Of a DNA stretch of 43,542 bases, positions 18,794-28,432 are shown in pieces. Numbering within the stretch: position 1 is the stretch's first letter; the number at the start of each line of letters is the position of its first letter. The translations under genes were made by a program, and so were the position numbers. The notes beneath the pieces were generated by a model, which was not told where the DNA came from, did not search any database, and saw only the letters and a list, made by a program, of their open reading frames with translations. The stretch is from Gallionellaceae bacterium (GTDB lineage: Bacteria > Pseudomonadota > Gammaproteobacteria > Burkholderiales > Gallionellaceae), in assembly GCA_009773615.1 (NCBI GenBank), contig WSYA01000014.1:1-43542 (forward strand), in the 5' to 3' direction.

Positions 18794-21325
18794 TTATTGC
18801 AAAGTCGCCGCACACTGGCGAATCGCTTCGGCCATTTCCTGACCTGTCTGATAACGTCCGTCCATTTTTTTCGCCAACGCCTTGTTGATAATCGCCACGA
18901 CACAGGGCGGCACATTCGGGCTGACGCTCAGAATGTCCGCATGGGGCTCATTCGCGATGCGGAACATGAGCTGCGCCATCGAGTCCCCTTCAAAGGGTAG
19001 CTTACCACACACCATTTGATACAAACTTACCCCCAGGGAGAACAAATCGGACTGCCCCTCGATCTTGGTTCCGGCCAACTGCTCGGGCGACATATACGAT
19101 GGCGTGCCCAGCACCATCCCTGTCTTGGTCTTGGACGAATCGGTGATGCGCGCGATGCCGAAGTCAGTCACCTTCACCGTGTCGCTCTCGATGTCGTACA
19201 TGATGTTGGCCGGCTTGATATCGCGGTGTACCACATGCAATCCATGCGCATAACCCAGCGCATCCGCCACGCGGGCGACAATACTCAACACCTTGGGCAA
19301 CGGCAACAAATTATCGCGCTTGGTGTACGGCACCAGATCTTTGCCTTTGAGAAATTCCATCGCGATATAGGCGAGGTCATGCTCCTCGCCGGCATCGTAC
19401 ATCGTGACGATGTTGGGATGATTCAAGCGTCCCGCCGTTTCGGCTTCACGGAAGAAACGCGCCTTGACGTCTTCCAACTCGTCCGCTTCAAACTCCTGCG
19501 ACAAATTCATTGTTTTAATGGCGACCACACGGCCGATCTTCGGGTCTTTCCCCAGATAAACCACGCCCATCGCGCCTTTACCCAACTCCTTCTCGATCTC
19601 GTAACGTCCCAACATCGGCTTCGACACCCCCGCTTTATCCAGCACCATCGTGCTGGCATTGCTCTTGCCGGATGTGCCGCCGAGCATGACTGTTTCCGAC
19701 ATCGCCTTGGCCTGATTCAAGCGCTGCTCCAAATCACGGAATTTTGGGTTGTAATCGGACATGTATTTGAACACCGACTCCGCCTTATTGAACTGGCGCT
19801 TGCGCTCAAAATCCAACCCCAAGTTGTAAAGCACATCCATCAGGCTATCGTCGACGGGAACTTTACGGAACTTATCGAACGCCATGTCCAGTTGGTTTTG
19901 CCCTTGAAAGGCCAAGCCCAGCATGCGGTTGCTCTCTGCCGAATCAGCATCGGATTTAATCTTGCCTTGTTCCGTCACCAAGAAGCGTTTAGTGGTCAGC
20001 AATAAATGCCCCACCAACAACAAGGAGGTCGGCAACATCAATTCCAACCAAAGCGCCTGCGTAGTCATCAGGACAAAGTGGCTTACCAGCAGAACAACAA
20101 ACAGAGAACCCGTTATCGCCGCGCCGATACCTGCACTTATGCGCGGCAGCAACAAGATCAGATAAAGTGCGATCAACAGAAAAATTGCCTTTCCCGCCCA
20201 GAATGCCCAGCCCGGAACTACAAAGAAATCTTGCTTCAGGATGCTGGATACGGAGTGTGCCAACGTCAACACGGGGGGCATCCCGGCGGAAATCGGCGTC
20301 ACTTGCAGCGCACCGACACCGGCTGCGGTGGCACCGATCAGCACGATCTTGTCGCGATATTTCTCCGCCGGAATCTTCCCTGTCAGCACGTCATAAAACG
20401 AATCCACTTGAAAAGCCGGCTTCCCATCGCGGTCGTTATAAAAATAGGTGTACATGCGCGACATCGCATCGGTGGCGATATTCAAATTGCCGATTTTGAC
20501 ACCCTGCCCCAAACTCACTTGAATATCCTTGGGTTCGAGATTCAAACTTTTCGCCGCCAGCATGAGCGACAGGGAAGGATAGTACTGGTCGAAATAACTC
20601 AACACGAGCGGCTCGGTGCGAATGCCGCCGTCCACATCCGGGGTCACATTGAGATGTCCGATGGCCAGGGCGAGCGATCCCAAAATCGGAATCGGAACTT
20701 GCGTCCCGTTGGTCAGAATAGGCGACGCGCCCGCCGTGCCATCTCCGACATTGGTTAGGGCGTTTTTCAACACGTAATCCGGCAACGGATGATCGGGTTT
20801 GCCTTGCGGCTCCCCAAGCTCGAACAGCATGCCCAGCAACACCGCGTTGGATTTGGCCATGCTTTCGGCCAGCTTCATATCGTTATCCAGATGCGACATA
20901 GCCTCAAGCAAAATCACATTCAGCTGCTCCCATTCTGCTGGACTGCTTTGCTTCAGCGATGAGCTCGCCACAAGCGTGCCGATCTTGTTGATATATTCCA
21001 AACCAGAATCGACCTGTGGTTCAGAAAACAAAGCTGTATGACCGACGACTTTAGCTTGCCCGCTAGCCAATATATCCAGCAACATGGCCTGTATCTCGCG
21101 CGGCCAAGGCCAGCGCCCCAGATTCGCGATGCTTTCATCGTCGATGGCGATAACGGCGATCTTTTCACTGGGCACACGGGAAGACGCTCTTACACCTATG
21201 TCGTATGCTTTGCGTTCCAAACTTTGCATCAGATCGCTATTGGCGCTGAATAGGAACACCAATGCAACCAGCAACCCCACAAACCAGTCGGCTTTCAAGA
21301 ATGTCACTTTTTTGATGTTAGCCAT
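18794..21325 (-). CDS. CHASE2 domain Ser/Thr protein kinase
   Basis: About 843 residues. An N-terminal helix (about 13-28), a periplasmic CHASE2 domain (about 35-365: IAVIAIDDESIANLGRWPW, IVLIGATAAGVGALQV), three helices (about 370-445), a short TPR-like region (about 465-535) and a C-terminal protein kinase domain (from about 573) follow in order. Kinase motifs are complete: glycine loop GKGAMGVVYLG, VAIK Lys604, VVHRDIKPANIMYD, DFGIAR and TPSYMSPEQ. ATG 21325 is preferred over TTG 21343 because AGGTGG precedes it. Inverted topology (sensor first, kinase last) is unusual for Hanks kinases. It is the first gene of the operon and probably its sensor. A Thr in ASTMVL just before the kinase domain may be an autophosphorylation site. 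Confidence 0.92.
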   Translation of the reverse strand: MANIKKVTFLKADWFVGLLVALVFLFSANSDLMQSLERKAYDIGVRASSRVPSEKIAVIAIDDESIANLGRWPWPREIQAMLLDILASGQAKVVGHTALFSEPQVDSGLEYINKIGTLVASSSLKQSSPAEWEQLNVILLEAMSHLDNDMKLAESMAKSNAVLLGMLFELGEPQGKPDHPLPDYVLKNALTNVGDGTAGASPILTNGTQVPIPILGSLALAIGHLNVTPDVDGGIRTEPLVLSYFDQYYPSLSLMLAAKSLNLEPKDIQVSLGQGVKIGNLNIATDAMSRMYTYFYNDRDGKPAFQVDSFYDVLTGKIPAEKYRDKIVLIGATAAGVGALQVTPISAGMPPVLTLAHSVSSILKQDFFVVPGWAFWAGKAIFLLIALYLILLLPRISAGIGAAITGSLFVVLLVSHFVLMTTQALWLELMLPTSLLLVGHLLLTTKRFLVTEQGKIKSDADSAESNRMLGLAFQGQNQLDMAFDKFRKVPVDDSLMDVLYNLGLDFERKRQFNKAESVFKYMSDYNPKFRDLEQRLNQAKAMSETVMLGGTSGKSNASTMVLDKAGVSKPMLGRYEIEKELGKGAMGVVYLGKDPKIGRVVAIKTMNLSQEFEADELEDVKARFFREAETAGRLNHPNIVTMYDAGEEHDLAYIAMEFLKGKDLVPYTKRDNLLPLPKVLSIVARVADALGYAHGLHVVHRDIKPANIMYDIESDTVKVTDFGIARITDSSKTKTGMVLGTPSYMSPEQLAGTKIEGQSDLFSLGVSLYQMVCGKLPFEGDSMAQLMFRIANEPHADILSVSPNVPPCVVAIINKALAKKMDGRYQTGQEMAEAIRQCAATLQ

Positions 21326-21419
21326 ACCCCACCTTTTGTCCAAAGCATCATTTTGTCTGCGGATACTAAAACACTTTTCAATACAAGGCCATACCTATAT
21401 TATTTATTTAAGATATATA

Positions 21420-21845
21420 TTATTTCACCAACAGAACCGGTATCTGCGCCAGATGCACAACTTTGCTGGCCACCGAGCCCAGCAGCAAAGTGGATAACGT
21501 CGTCTGCCCATGTGCGCTCATCACGATCTGGTCGACCTGATGCTCTTGCGCATAGTGCACCACGGCTTCGGCGGGGGAGCCGATGCTGATGTGATAGGAG
21601 TATGCAAGTCCGGCGGCATCCAATTTGGCCCGCGCTTGCGCCAACGCTGCTGCCCCCTGTTCGCGATAATAATCGTTGATCGTCTCCTGGTTGATAAACA
21701 GTTTCACATTACCTGTGTCCAGCTTCCACTGCACATTCAGCAAGCATATTTGCGGTACCACCTTCAGGTTGGACGCATCGGCAATCACACGATCTACCGC
21801 ACGATCTGCATTGGCGGAACCATCCACCGGAATCAATATTTTCAT
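21420..21845 (-). CDS. Universal stress protein (UspA family)
   Basis: 141 residues with the Usp fold: N-terminal MKILIPVDGSANADRAVD, a middle with YSYHISIGSPAEAVVHYAQE, and the ATP-binding type ending VMSAHGQTTLSTLLLGSVA followed by VPVLLVK-like IPVLLVK (the G-2x-G-9x-G[ST] pattern is only partly kept). It is cytoplasmic and probably binds ATP or acts in stress tolerance. It is 14 bases downstream of the terC-like gene and 94 bases upstream of the kinase start, so it may share transcripts with either. Confidence 0.9.
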   Translation of the reverse strand: MKILIPVDGSANADRAVDRVIADASNLKVVPQICLLNVQWKLDTGNVKLFINQETINDYYREQGAAALAQARAKLDAAGLAYSYHISIGSPAEAVVHYAQEHQVDQIVMSAHGQTTLSTLLLGSVASKVVHLAQIPVLLVK

Positions 21846-21859
21846 TTCATTTTCCTCAG

Positions 21860-22603
21860 TTATGACTTATCGCCACGAGCAACAGAAACCTGCTCATCCA
21901 CCAGATCGACCACGGCGGCAGACGCTACCATGCGCATCGCCAACCATTTGCCCACTGCCACCACCAGAATCGCACAGGCGGCGGGGACCAACCAGTGCAG
22001 CGCATGCTGCGCATCCAGCAGGGGCTTGAACAACGCCTCGCTGACCAGCATCTCGCCCGCCACGTAACCCAGCAAAGCACCTCCTCCAAAGACGATAAAC
22101 GGATAACGGTCGATAAGCTTCAACACCAACTGGCTGCTCCAGGCGATCATCGGGATGCTCACCAGCAGGCCGAACACCAGCAGCCACACATTGCCGTGCG
22201 CAACCGCAGCCACGCCCAGCACATTATCCAGACTCATCACAAAGTCGGCGATGATGATGGTCTTCACCGCGCCCCACAGATGCGTGTTGGCCTTGATCTT
22301 ACCCTCGCCGTGCTCCTCTTCCGGCAACAACAGCTTGATGCCGACCCAGAGCAGCAGCAATGCGCCGACCAGCTTCAAATACGGCAACGACAACAGGCTG
22401 ACGGCAAAGAAAGTCAGCACAATACGCAAGCCGATCGCACCCCCTACGCCGTACAGGATGCCCTTGCGACGTTGCGCTTCCGGTAAATTTCGACACGCCA
22501 GCGCAATCACCACCGCGTTGTCGCCCGACAACAGCAAGTCGATCACGATGATCTTGAATACATCCACCCAGAACTGGGCGCTTGAAAACACTTCCAGCAT
22601 CAA
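21860..22603 (-). CDS. TerC-family integral membrane protein
   Basis: 247 residues with about seven membrane helices and the family's acidic motifs: IDLLLSGDNAVVIALA near 20-36 and IADFVMSLDNVLGVAA near 120-135. The length fits YjbE/YceF-type members, which are linked to Mn2+ export and metal loading of exported proteins in other bacteria. A soluble loop (about 90-108, PEEEHGEGK) is rich in Glu. It precedes the uspA-like gene by 14 bases, and the pair looks like a stress or metal operon. The exact metal is not shown by sequence. Confidence 0.88.
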   Translation of the reverse strand: MMLEVFSSAQFWVDVFKIIVIDLLLSGDNAVVIALACRNLPEAQRRKGILYGVGGAIGLRIVLTFFAVSLLSLPYLKLVGALLLLWVGIKLLLPEEEHGEGKIKANTHLWGAVKTIIIADFVMSLDNVLGVAAVAHGNVWLLVFGLLVSIPMIAWSSQLVLKLIDRYPFIVFGGGALLGYVAGEMLVSEALFKPLLDAQHALHWLVPAACAILVVAVGKWLAMRMVASAAVVDLVDEQVSVARGDKS

Positions 22604-22621
22604 CTATCCCTTCAATAAATT

Positions 22622-22688
22622 ATTAGCCACGAATGAACACGGATAAGAAGCGAGGTTTTATCCTTGTTCATCAGTGTCTATCTGCGAC
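22622..22688. repeat. Intergenic inverted repeat between sucD and the terC-like gene
   Basis: GAACACGGATAA and TTATCCTTGTTC pair at 11 of 12 positions around an 11-base loop, within a longer stretch (TTAGCCACGAATGAACACGG ... GTGTCTATCTGCGAC) of the type found dispersed in many proteobacterial genomes. It may fold on both strands. Copy number cannot be checked in this window. Confidence 0.5.
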
Positions 22689-23570
22689 TCAAATCTTCAA
22701 AATTTTTTGCATCGTGCGTCCCATCTCCGCCGGATTGCGTGTGATGTGGATACCGCACTCTTCCATCACAGCCAATTTTTCGTTGGCCCCCCCTTGTCCG
22801 CCGGAAATGATCGCCCCCGCATGCCCCATGCGCTTGCCTTCGGGCGCGGTGACGCCGGCGATGAATCCGACTACGGGTTTCTGCATATTGGCCTTGATCC
22901 AGCGCGCGCATTCTTCCTCGTCACTGCCGCCGATCTCACCGACCATGATGACCGCATCGGTCTCGGGGTCGTCGTTGAACAGGCGCATCACGTCGATGTG
23001 TTTCATGCCGTTGATCGGGTCGCCACCGATGCCCACGCAGGACGACTGACCGTAACCCAGCGCGGAAAGTTGCCCGACCGCTTCATAGGTTAGCGTGCCG
23101 GAACGCGACACCACGCCGATGCGTCCCTTCTTGTGGATATGGCCGGGCATGATGCCGATCTTGATCTCGTCCGGCGTGATTAGGCCTGGGCAGTTCGGGC
23201 CGATCAGCAGCGTGCGCTTGCCCTGCATCTTGTAGCGTGTCTTCAGCATGTCATGCACGGGAATACCTTCGGTGATACAGATCACCAGATCCAGATCGGC
23301 TTCCACTGCCTCGTCGATAGCCGCTGCCGCGCCCGACGGCGGCACGTAGATCACCGACACCGTCGCTCCCGTCGCCCTCTTCGCGTCGAGCACCGAAGCG
23401 TAAACCGGGATGCCGTCGAACTCTTCGCCCGCTTTTTTCGGGTTCACGCCCGCCACAAAACAATGCGCGCCGTTCGCATACTGCTTGCAGTGGAAAGTAT
23501 GAAACTGACCGACCTTGCCGGTCATGCCCTGTGTAATGACCTTGGTGTTTTTGTTGATCAGGATGCTCAT
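22689..23570 (-). CDS. sucD: Succinyl-CoA synthetase alpha subunit
   Basis: 293 residues, the usual length. The CoA-binding Rossmann domain starts [19 protein letters not shown]. The ligase part carries GPNCPGLI and the phosphohistidine loop [13 protein letters not shown]. With SucC it converts succinyl-CoA to succinate with substrate-level phosphorylation in the TCA cycle. Its ATG overlaps the sucC stop (ATGA). It is the last gene of an rml-suc transcription unit. Confidence 0.97.
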   Translation of the reverse strand: MSILINKNTKVITQGMTGKVGQFHTFHCKQYANGAHCFVAGVNPKKAGEEFDGIPVYASVLDAKRATGATVSVIYVPPSGAAAAIDEAVEADLDLVICITEGIPVHDMLKTRYKMQGKRTLLIGPNCPGLITPDEIKIGIMPGHIHKKGRIGVVSRSGTLTYEAVGQLSALGYGQSSCVGIGGDPINGMKHIDVMRLFNDDPETDAVIMVGEIGGSDEEECARWIKANMQKPVVGFIAGVTAPEGKRMGHAGAIISGGQGGANEKLAVMEECGIHITRNPAEMGRTMQKILKI

Positions 23571-24736
23571 TTCGCCCCCTTTGCAGCGGCGACGACTTTT
23601 TGCGCCGCGTCCGCCATGTCGTTACCGGAAATAATGGGCAGCCCCGAATCGGCCAAGATTTTCTTGCCCAACTCGACATTGGTGCCTTCCAGTCGCACCA
23701 CCAGAGGCACGGCGAGATGCACTTCGCGTGCCGCCGCGACCACGCCTTCGGCGATCACATCGCACTTCATAATGCCGCCGAAGATGTTGACCAGAATCGC
23801 TTTGAGATGCGGATTTTTCAGCATCAGCTTGAACGCCTCGGTGACCTTCTCTTTGTTTGCGCCGCCGCCCACGTCGAGGAAATTCGCCGGACTGCCGCCG
23901 TACAGCTTGATGATGTCCATCGTCGCCATCGCCAACCCTGCACCGTTCACCAGACAGCCAATGTCGCCGTCGAGTTGGATATAACTCAACTCGAATTTCG
24001 ACGCTTCAATCTCCGCCGGATCTTCTTCATCCAGATCGCGATACGCGACGATCTCAGGACGGCGGTACAACGCGTTGGAATCGAAATTGAATTTCGCATC
24101 CAGAGCCAGCACGCGGTTGTCGGCAGTAAGCACCAGCGGGTTGATTTCCGCCAGCATTGCATCCTTCTCGACAAAGGCGCGATACAGCCCTTGCAGCACC
24201 TTCACCGCCTCGGCATTCGCCGCATCGGGGATGCCGATGGCGTGCGCGGTGTGCGTGGCTTCCTCTGTCGTCAAACCGGCAACGGGATCGATGCGCACGG
24301 TGCGAATTTTTTCCGGGGAATGTTTGGCGACCTCTTCGATCTCCATGCCGCCTTCGCTGGAAGCCAGCAACGCCACGCGCTGCGAAGCGCGATCCACCAC
24401 CATGCCGACGTAAAACTCTTTAACGATCTGCGCGCCTTCTTCGATCAGCAGGCGGCGCACCACCTGTCCTTCCGGGCCGGTCTGATGCGTCACGAGATGC
24501 ATACCGAGTATCTGTCCGGCGTACTGGCGCACTTCGTCCAGCGACTTCGCCACCTTCACGCCGCCGCCCTTGCCGCGACCGCCCGCATGGATCTGCGCCT
24601 TCACCACCCAAATTTTGCCACCCAGTTGCTGTGCTGCCGCAACGGCTTCCTCGACGCTAAAGCATGCCACTCCGCGCGGAGTCGGCACACCGAATTCGCG
24701 CAGAATTTCTTTGCCCTGATATTCGTGAATTTTCAT
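23567..24736 (-). CDS. sucC: Succinyl-CoA synthetase beta subunit
   Basis: 389 residues from ATG 24736 ([18 protein letters not shown]), the usual length. ATP-grasp features are seen: [19 protein letters not shown] near the N-terminus, [15 protein letters not shown], and [12 protein letters not shown] longer frame begins at 24757, but 24736 has GGAAAGGG at good distance and matches the family start. That ATG overlaps the rmlD stop (ATGA), an unusual neighbour for a TCA-cycle gene. Confidence 0.96.
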   Translation of the reverse strand: MKIHEYQGKEILREFGVPTPRGVACFSVEEAVAAAQQLGGKIWVVKAQIHAGGRGKGGGVKVAKSLDEVRQYAGQILGMHLVTHQTGPEGQVVRRLLIEEGAQIVKEFYVGMVVDRASQRVALLASSEGGMEIEEVAKHSPEKIRTVRIDPVAGLTTEEATHTAHAIGIPDAANAEAVKVLQGLYRAFVEKDAMLAEINPLVLTADNRVLALDAKFNFDSNALYRRPEIVAYRDLDEEDPAEIEASKFELSYIQLDGDIGCLVNGAGLAMATMDIIKLYGGSPANFLDVGGGANKEKVTEAFKLMLKNPHLKAILVNIFGGIMKCDVIAEGVVAAAREVHLAVPLVVRLEGTNVELGKKILADSGLPIISGNDMADAAQKVVAAAKGAK

Positions 24737-25620
24737 ATTGCCCTTTCCCCCATGCACAACTGCAAATTATCTTGCCAACTCCCCGCGTGCAAACCAAAAG
24801 TACGTGCAAGCTTGTCGTTCGACAGCACCGAATTCATCGGGCGTACCGCCGGAGTCGGATACTCATGCGATGGGATCGCCACAAGATTCGGTGCCGGTTG
24901 AATTTCAGCCAGGCGGATAATTTCGGCAGCAAAGCCATGCCATGAAACGCTGCCCGCCGAGGTCAAATGATATGTGCCCGACACGCGCGCCAGCTCTTCT
25001 TTGCCCGCACCCGGCGCATAGAGTTGCGCCAGCATCTGCGCGGTGATCTCACCCAAAGAACGACACCAGGTCGGCGCGCCGATCTGGTCATTCACGATGC
25101 GCAACTCGCTGCGTTCACGCGCCAAGCGCAACATGGTCAGCAGGAAATTTTTACCGCGCGCACCGTATACCCAGCTGGTGCGCAGAATCAGGTGATTGCC
25201 GCCAACCGCACGAATGGCCCGCTCCCCCTCCAGCTTGGTTTTGCCGTAAACACCCAGCGGGTTAGGCGCATCCTCTTCGTGATACGCCCCGATTTTACTG
25301 CCATCGAAAACATAGTCGGTGGAATAATGCACAAATAGTGCGTTCAGTTTCTTGGCTTCTTCCGCAAAGACTCCCGGCGCGATGCCGTTGATAGACATGG
25401 CGAGATCGGGTTCGGACTCGGCTTTGTCCACTGCCGTATACGCGGCGGGATTAACGATGATGTGCGGTTGTATTTCGCGCACTTTGCGACGGATGGCATC
25501 CGCATCGGCCAGATCAAGTTCAGCCGAATCCAACGCAATCACTTGCCCCAATGGCGCCAGCGTACGCTGCAACTCCCAGCCGACTTGTCCGCTCTTGCCA
25601 GTGAGCAATATTTTTTTCAT
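24733..25620 (-). CDS. rfbD: dTDP-4-dehydrorhamnose reductase
   Basis: 295-residue short-chain reductase of the RmlD family. N-terminal NADPH motif [11 protein letters not shown], catalytic YSTDYVFDG followed by the Tyr-Lys motif [10 protein letters not shown], and RTSWVYG are visible. It performs the last step to dTDP-L-rhamnose for O-antigen or other surface glycans. It is coupled by ATGA to rfbC upstream and to sucC downstream. Confidence 0.95.
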   Translation of the reverse strand: MKKILLTGKSGQVGWELQRTLAPLGQVIALDSAELDLADADAIRRKVREIQPHIIVNPAAYTAVDKAESEPDLAMSINGIAPGVFAEEAKKLNALFVHYSTDYVFDGSKIGAYHEEDAPNPLGVYGKTKLEGERAIRAVGGNHLILRTSWVYGARGKNFLLTMLRLARERSELRIVNDQIGAPTWCRSLGEITAQMLAQLYAPGAGKEELARVSGTYHLTSAGSVSWHGFAAEIIRLAEIQPAPNLVAIPSHEYPTPAVRPMNSVLSNDKLARTFGLHAGSWQDNLQLCMGERAI

Positions 25621-26165
25621 GCAAAGACCTCGGCATCTTTGAGCAACTTGCCCGCTTGATCTTTCGCTGCCAGCAAGGGCATCGCATCATTCAACTGCCA
25701 GTCAATATTAAGTGCAGGGTCATTCCACAGTATCGAGCGCTCAAATTCCGGCGCATAAAAATCGGTGGTCTTGTACAAGAACTCCGCTGACTCGCTCAAT
25801 ACGACGAAGCCATGTGCAAAGCCCGGAGGTATCCACAGCATGCGTTTGTTTTCGGCTGACAGATTGACCGTGACCGATTTGCCAAACGTGGGTGAACTCT
25901 TGCGAATATCGACTGCCACATCCAACACCTCGCCCGCCACGGCACGCACCAGCTTTCCTTGCGCGTGTTGAATCTGGTAGTGCAGACCGCGCAACACATG
26001 GCGCGCGGATTTGGAATGGTTGTCCTGTACAAACTCGGCGGTCACTCCGGTCAGTTCAGCGAAACGACGTTTGTTAAAACTCTCGAAGAAAAAACCGCGC
26101 TCATCACCAAACACCTTGGGTTCGATGATGAGCAGATCGGGAATGGCAGTTGGGACAGCTTTCAT
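25617..26165 (-). CDS. rfbC: dTDP-4-dehydrorhamnose 3,5-epimerase
   Basis: 182-residue cupin of the RmlC family: FGDERGFFFESF, the active-site segment VQDNHSKSARHVLRGLHYQ with the catalytic His, and GFAHGFVVLSE followed by YKTTDFYAPE. It epimerises C3 and C5 of the keto sugar made by RmlB. It lies 2 bases after rfbA and its stop overlaps the rfbD start. The order rmlB-A-C-D is common in betaproteobacteria. Confidence 0.95.
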   Translation of the reverse strand: MKAVPTAIPDLLIIEPKVFGDERGFFFESFNKRRFAELTGVTAEFVQDNHSKSARHVLRGLHYQIQHAQGKLVRAVAGEVLDVAVDIRKSSPTFGKSVTVNLSAENKRMLWIPPGFAHGFVVLSESAEFLYKTTDFYAPEFERSILWNDPALNIDWQLNDAMPLLAAKDQAGKLLKDAEVFA

Positions 26166-26167
26166 GT

Positions 26168-27052
26168 TTAAAACGCCTTGTCGGAAAGCAGACTCAACAA
26201 GTAACGGCCATAGGCATTCTTCGCCAGCGGTTGTGCAAGCTGCGCTACTTGTTCCGCAGAGATATAGCCTTTGCGGAAAGCGATTTCCTCGGGACAGGCG
26301 ATCTTCAGGCCTTGACGCTTTTCCAACGTCTGCACAAAAGACCCCGCCTCAAGCAGCGACTCATGCGTGCCGGTATCCAACCACGCATAGCCGCGCCCCA
26401 TCACCTGCACATCCAGGTCGCCGCGCTCCAGATAAATCTGATTGACCGTGGTGATCTCCAACTCACCGCGTGCGGACGGCTTAATCGTCTTGGCGATTTG
26501 CACCACGTCGTTGTCGTAAAAATACAATCCGGTCACCGCATAGTGCGACTTGGGTGTGAGCGGCTTCTCTTCGATGCTGAGCGCCCGCCCCGTGGCATCG
26601 AAATCGACCACCCCGTAACGCTCGGGATCTTGCACGTGATAGGCGAACACCGTGCCGCCCTTGTTTTTGGCTGCGGCCGCATTAAGCAAACTGTCGAAAC
26701 CGTGTCCGTAAAAAATATTGTCGCCCAATACCAGCGAACATCCGTCATTGCCTATAAAAGATTCCCCGATGATGAAAGCCTGCGCCAGTCCGTCTGGCGA
26801 AGGCTGCACCGCATAAGAAAAATTCATCCCCCACTTGGCCCCATCTCCGAGCAATAGCTGGAACAGCGGAGTGTCCTGAGGGGTTGAAATGATCAACACA
26901 TCGCGTATCCCCGCCAACATCAATGTAGTCAGCGGATGGTAGACCATCGGCTTGTCGTAAACCGGCAAAAGCTGTTTGGAGATCGCTTGTGTGACCGGAT
27001 ACAAACGTGTGCCGGAACCGCCGGCGAGAATGATTCCCTTCATGCTGCTCAT
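26168..27052 (-). CDS. rfbA: Glucose-1-phosphate thymidylyltransferase
   Basis: 294 residues from ATG 27052. The nucleotidyltransferase signature [13 protein letters not shown] is followed by [22 protein letters not shown] and [12 protein letters not shown]. It makes dTDP-glucose, the first step of rhamnose synthesis, and the RmlA family is normally feedback-inhibited by dTDP-rhamnose. The start overlaps the rfbB stop (ATGA), with a run of G as ribosome site; a second in-frame ATG follows three codons later. Confidence 0.96.
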   Translation of the reverse strand: MSSMKGIILAGGSGTRLYPVTQAISKQLLPVYDKPMVYHPLTTLMLAGIRDVLIISTPQDTPLFQLLLGDGAKWGMNFSYAVQPSPDGLAQAFIIGESFIGNDGCSLVLGDNIFYGHGFDSLLNAAAAKNKGGTVFAYHVQDPERYGVVDFDATGRALSIEEKPLTPKSHYAVTGLYFYDNDVVQIAKTIKPSARGELEITTVNQIYLERGDLDVQVMGRGYAWLDTGTHESLLEAGSFVQTLEKRQGLKIACPEEIAFRKGYISAEQVAQLAQPLAKNAYGRYLLSLLSDKAF

Positions 27053-28116
27053 ACGCCCCCCCTGTTCACGTAATTCTTTTCCACCCAGTGCTGGTAGTCG
27101 CCGCTGGTCACGCCTTGCACCCAAGCGGTGTTCGCCAGATACCATTCGACCGTTTTGCGCAGACCGGTCTCGAAGGTCTCCTGCGGCTTCCAGCCCAAGT
27201 CATGCGCGATCTTGCTGGCATCAATCGCATAGCGGCGATCATGTCCGGGCCTATCCTGCACATAGGTGATGAGTTTATTGTGCGGAGCGCCTTGCGGATA
27301 CAGCTCGTCCAGGATGGCGCAAATAGCCTGCACCACTTGCAAATTGGTCTTTTCGTTCCAACCGCCGATATTGTACGTCTCTCCCGGCTTACCGCGCTCC
27401 AGAACCAAACGCAGCGCACGCGCGTGATCGTCGACATACAACCAGTCACGGATGTTGTCGCCCTTGCCGTAGATGGGCAAAGATTTGCCATTCAGCGCAT
27501 TCAAAATCACCAGTGGAATGAGCTTCTCGGGAAAGTGGTAGGGGCCGTAGTTGTTCGAGCAATTGGTAGTGACTACCGGCAATCCATACGTGTGATGCCA
27601 TGCGCGCACCAAATGATCGCTTGATGCTTTGCTGGCCGAATACGGCGAGTTCGGCTCGTAGGCGGTCTCTTCGATAAAAAATCCAGAATCACCCAAACTA
27701 CCGTACACCTCGTCGGTGGAAATATGGTGGAAGCGGAATGCCGCTTTGCGTTGCGCATCCAGTTCATTCCAATAGTTGCGCGCGGCTTCCAGCAGCGTAT
27801 AAGTCCCTACGATATTGGTTTGAATGAAATCCGCCGGGCCGGAGATGGAGCGATCCACATGCGACTCCGCCGCCAAATGCATCAACGCATCCGGCTGGTG
27901 CTTGCGAAACACCCGCGTCATCTCTGCGGCATCGCAAATATCCACCCGCTCAAAACGGTAGCGCGGATTCTCCGAAACAGAAGCCAGCGATTGCAGATTG
28001 CCCGCGTATGTCAACTTGTCGACATTGACGACCTTGCATTCCGTTTCATTGATAAATTGACGCACGACCTCAGATCCGATGAATCCGGCTCCGCCAGTGA
28101 TGAGGATTGTTTGCAT
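27049..28116 (-). CDS. rfbB: dTDP-glucose 4,6-dehydratase
   Basis: 355-residue extended short-chain dehydrogenase. NAD motif [37 protein letters not shown], the active-site HISTDEVYG (Thr-Asp-Glu), and [14 protein letters not shown] with the Tyr-Lys pair are all present. It converts dTDP-glucose to the 4-keto-6-deoxy sugar. It is the first gene of the rmlBACD-sucCD run. No strong ribosome site is seen before the ATG. Confidence 0.97.
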   Translation of the reverse strand: MQTILITGGAGFIGSEVVRQFINETECKVVNVDKLTYAGNLQSLASVSENPRYRFERVDICDAAEMTRVFRKHQPDALMHLAAESHVDRSISGPADFIQTNIVGTYTLLEAARNYWNELDAQRKAAFRFHHISTDEVYGSLGDSGFFIEETAYEPNSPYSASKASSDHLVRAWHHTYGLPVVTTNCSNNYGPYHFPEKLIPLVILNALNGKSLPIYGKGDNIRDWLYVDDHARALRLVLERGKPGETYNIGGWNEKTNLQVVQAICAILDELYPQGAPHNKLITYVQDRPGHDRRYAIDASKIAHDLGWKPQETFETGLRKTVEWYLANTAWVQGVTSGDYQHWVEKNYVNRGGV

Positions 28117-28210
28117 AGAGAACGTACTAGCCAGTGTAATAGACGAATTCTACAACATGGCAGTGCATATGCGGCGACATAAGAAGTCCATGTGCATTGC
28201 GAATAGATAT

Positions 28211-28242
28211 GAAAACGGCCACTGCGTACAGTGGCCGTTTTC
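28211..28242. terminator. Perfect 14-bp hairpin between tRNA-Thr and rfbB
   Basis: GAAAACGGCCACTG and CAGTGGCCGTTTTC pair fully around the loop CGTA. The stem itself ends in U-rich sequence on both strands. It lies 6 bases after the tRNA 3' end on the minus strand and would end the tRNA transcript; it is symmetrical and could work both ways. Confidence 0.8.
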
Positions 28243-28248
28243 AATGAT

Positions 28249-28324
28249 TGGTGCCGATTATCGGATTCGAACTGATGACCTACCGCTTACAAGGCGGTTG
28301 CTCTACCAACTGAGCTAAATCGGC
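28249..28324 (-). tRNA. tRNA-Thr (anticodon UGU)
   Basis: 76-base cloverleaf with encoded CCA. Acceptor arms GCCGATT/AATCGGC, D-stem GCTC/GAGC and anticodon stem ACCGC/GCGGT all pair perfectly; the loop CTTGTAA places UGU (template 28289-28291), so it reads ACA. The T-arm ATCAG-TTCGAAT-CCGAT contains one A-C mismatch at the fourth pair, where G would be expected. All other conserved bases are present, so it is probably functional. Confidence 0.93.
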
Positions 28325-28398
28325 GATGCGAAGCTGACGCTAACCTGTCAGAACTTCATGTCCCCGAGGTTGGTGCTAATGCACGTCCCCTCGAAAGC

Positions 28399-28432
28399 GG
28401 CGCGATTATACATATGCCCGTGAATTTCTCAA
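28399..28432 (-). promoter_or_regulatory. Promoter of tRNA-Thr
   Basis: Minus-strand TTGAGA (28427-28432), a 16-base spacer and a perfect TATAAT (28405-28410), followed at once by the GC-rich discriminator CGCGCC. That combination is typical of stable-RNA promoters under stringent control. The leader to the tRNA would be about 74 bases and contains a CTGAC/GTCAG hairpin. Confidence 0.75.

Noticed and set aside
21326..21419. Sigma-54 or clear sigma-70 promoter before the kinase gene
   Set aside because: The region is AT-rich with several partial matches (TTGTAT, TTGAAA), but none has both boxes at acceptable spacing.
23600..24901. 433-codon plus-strand frame opposite sucC
   Set aside because: It is a His/Arg-rich shadow of sucC and rfbD; both real genes have full motifs and ribosome sites.
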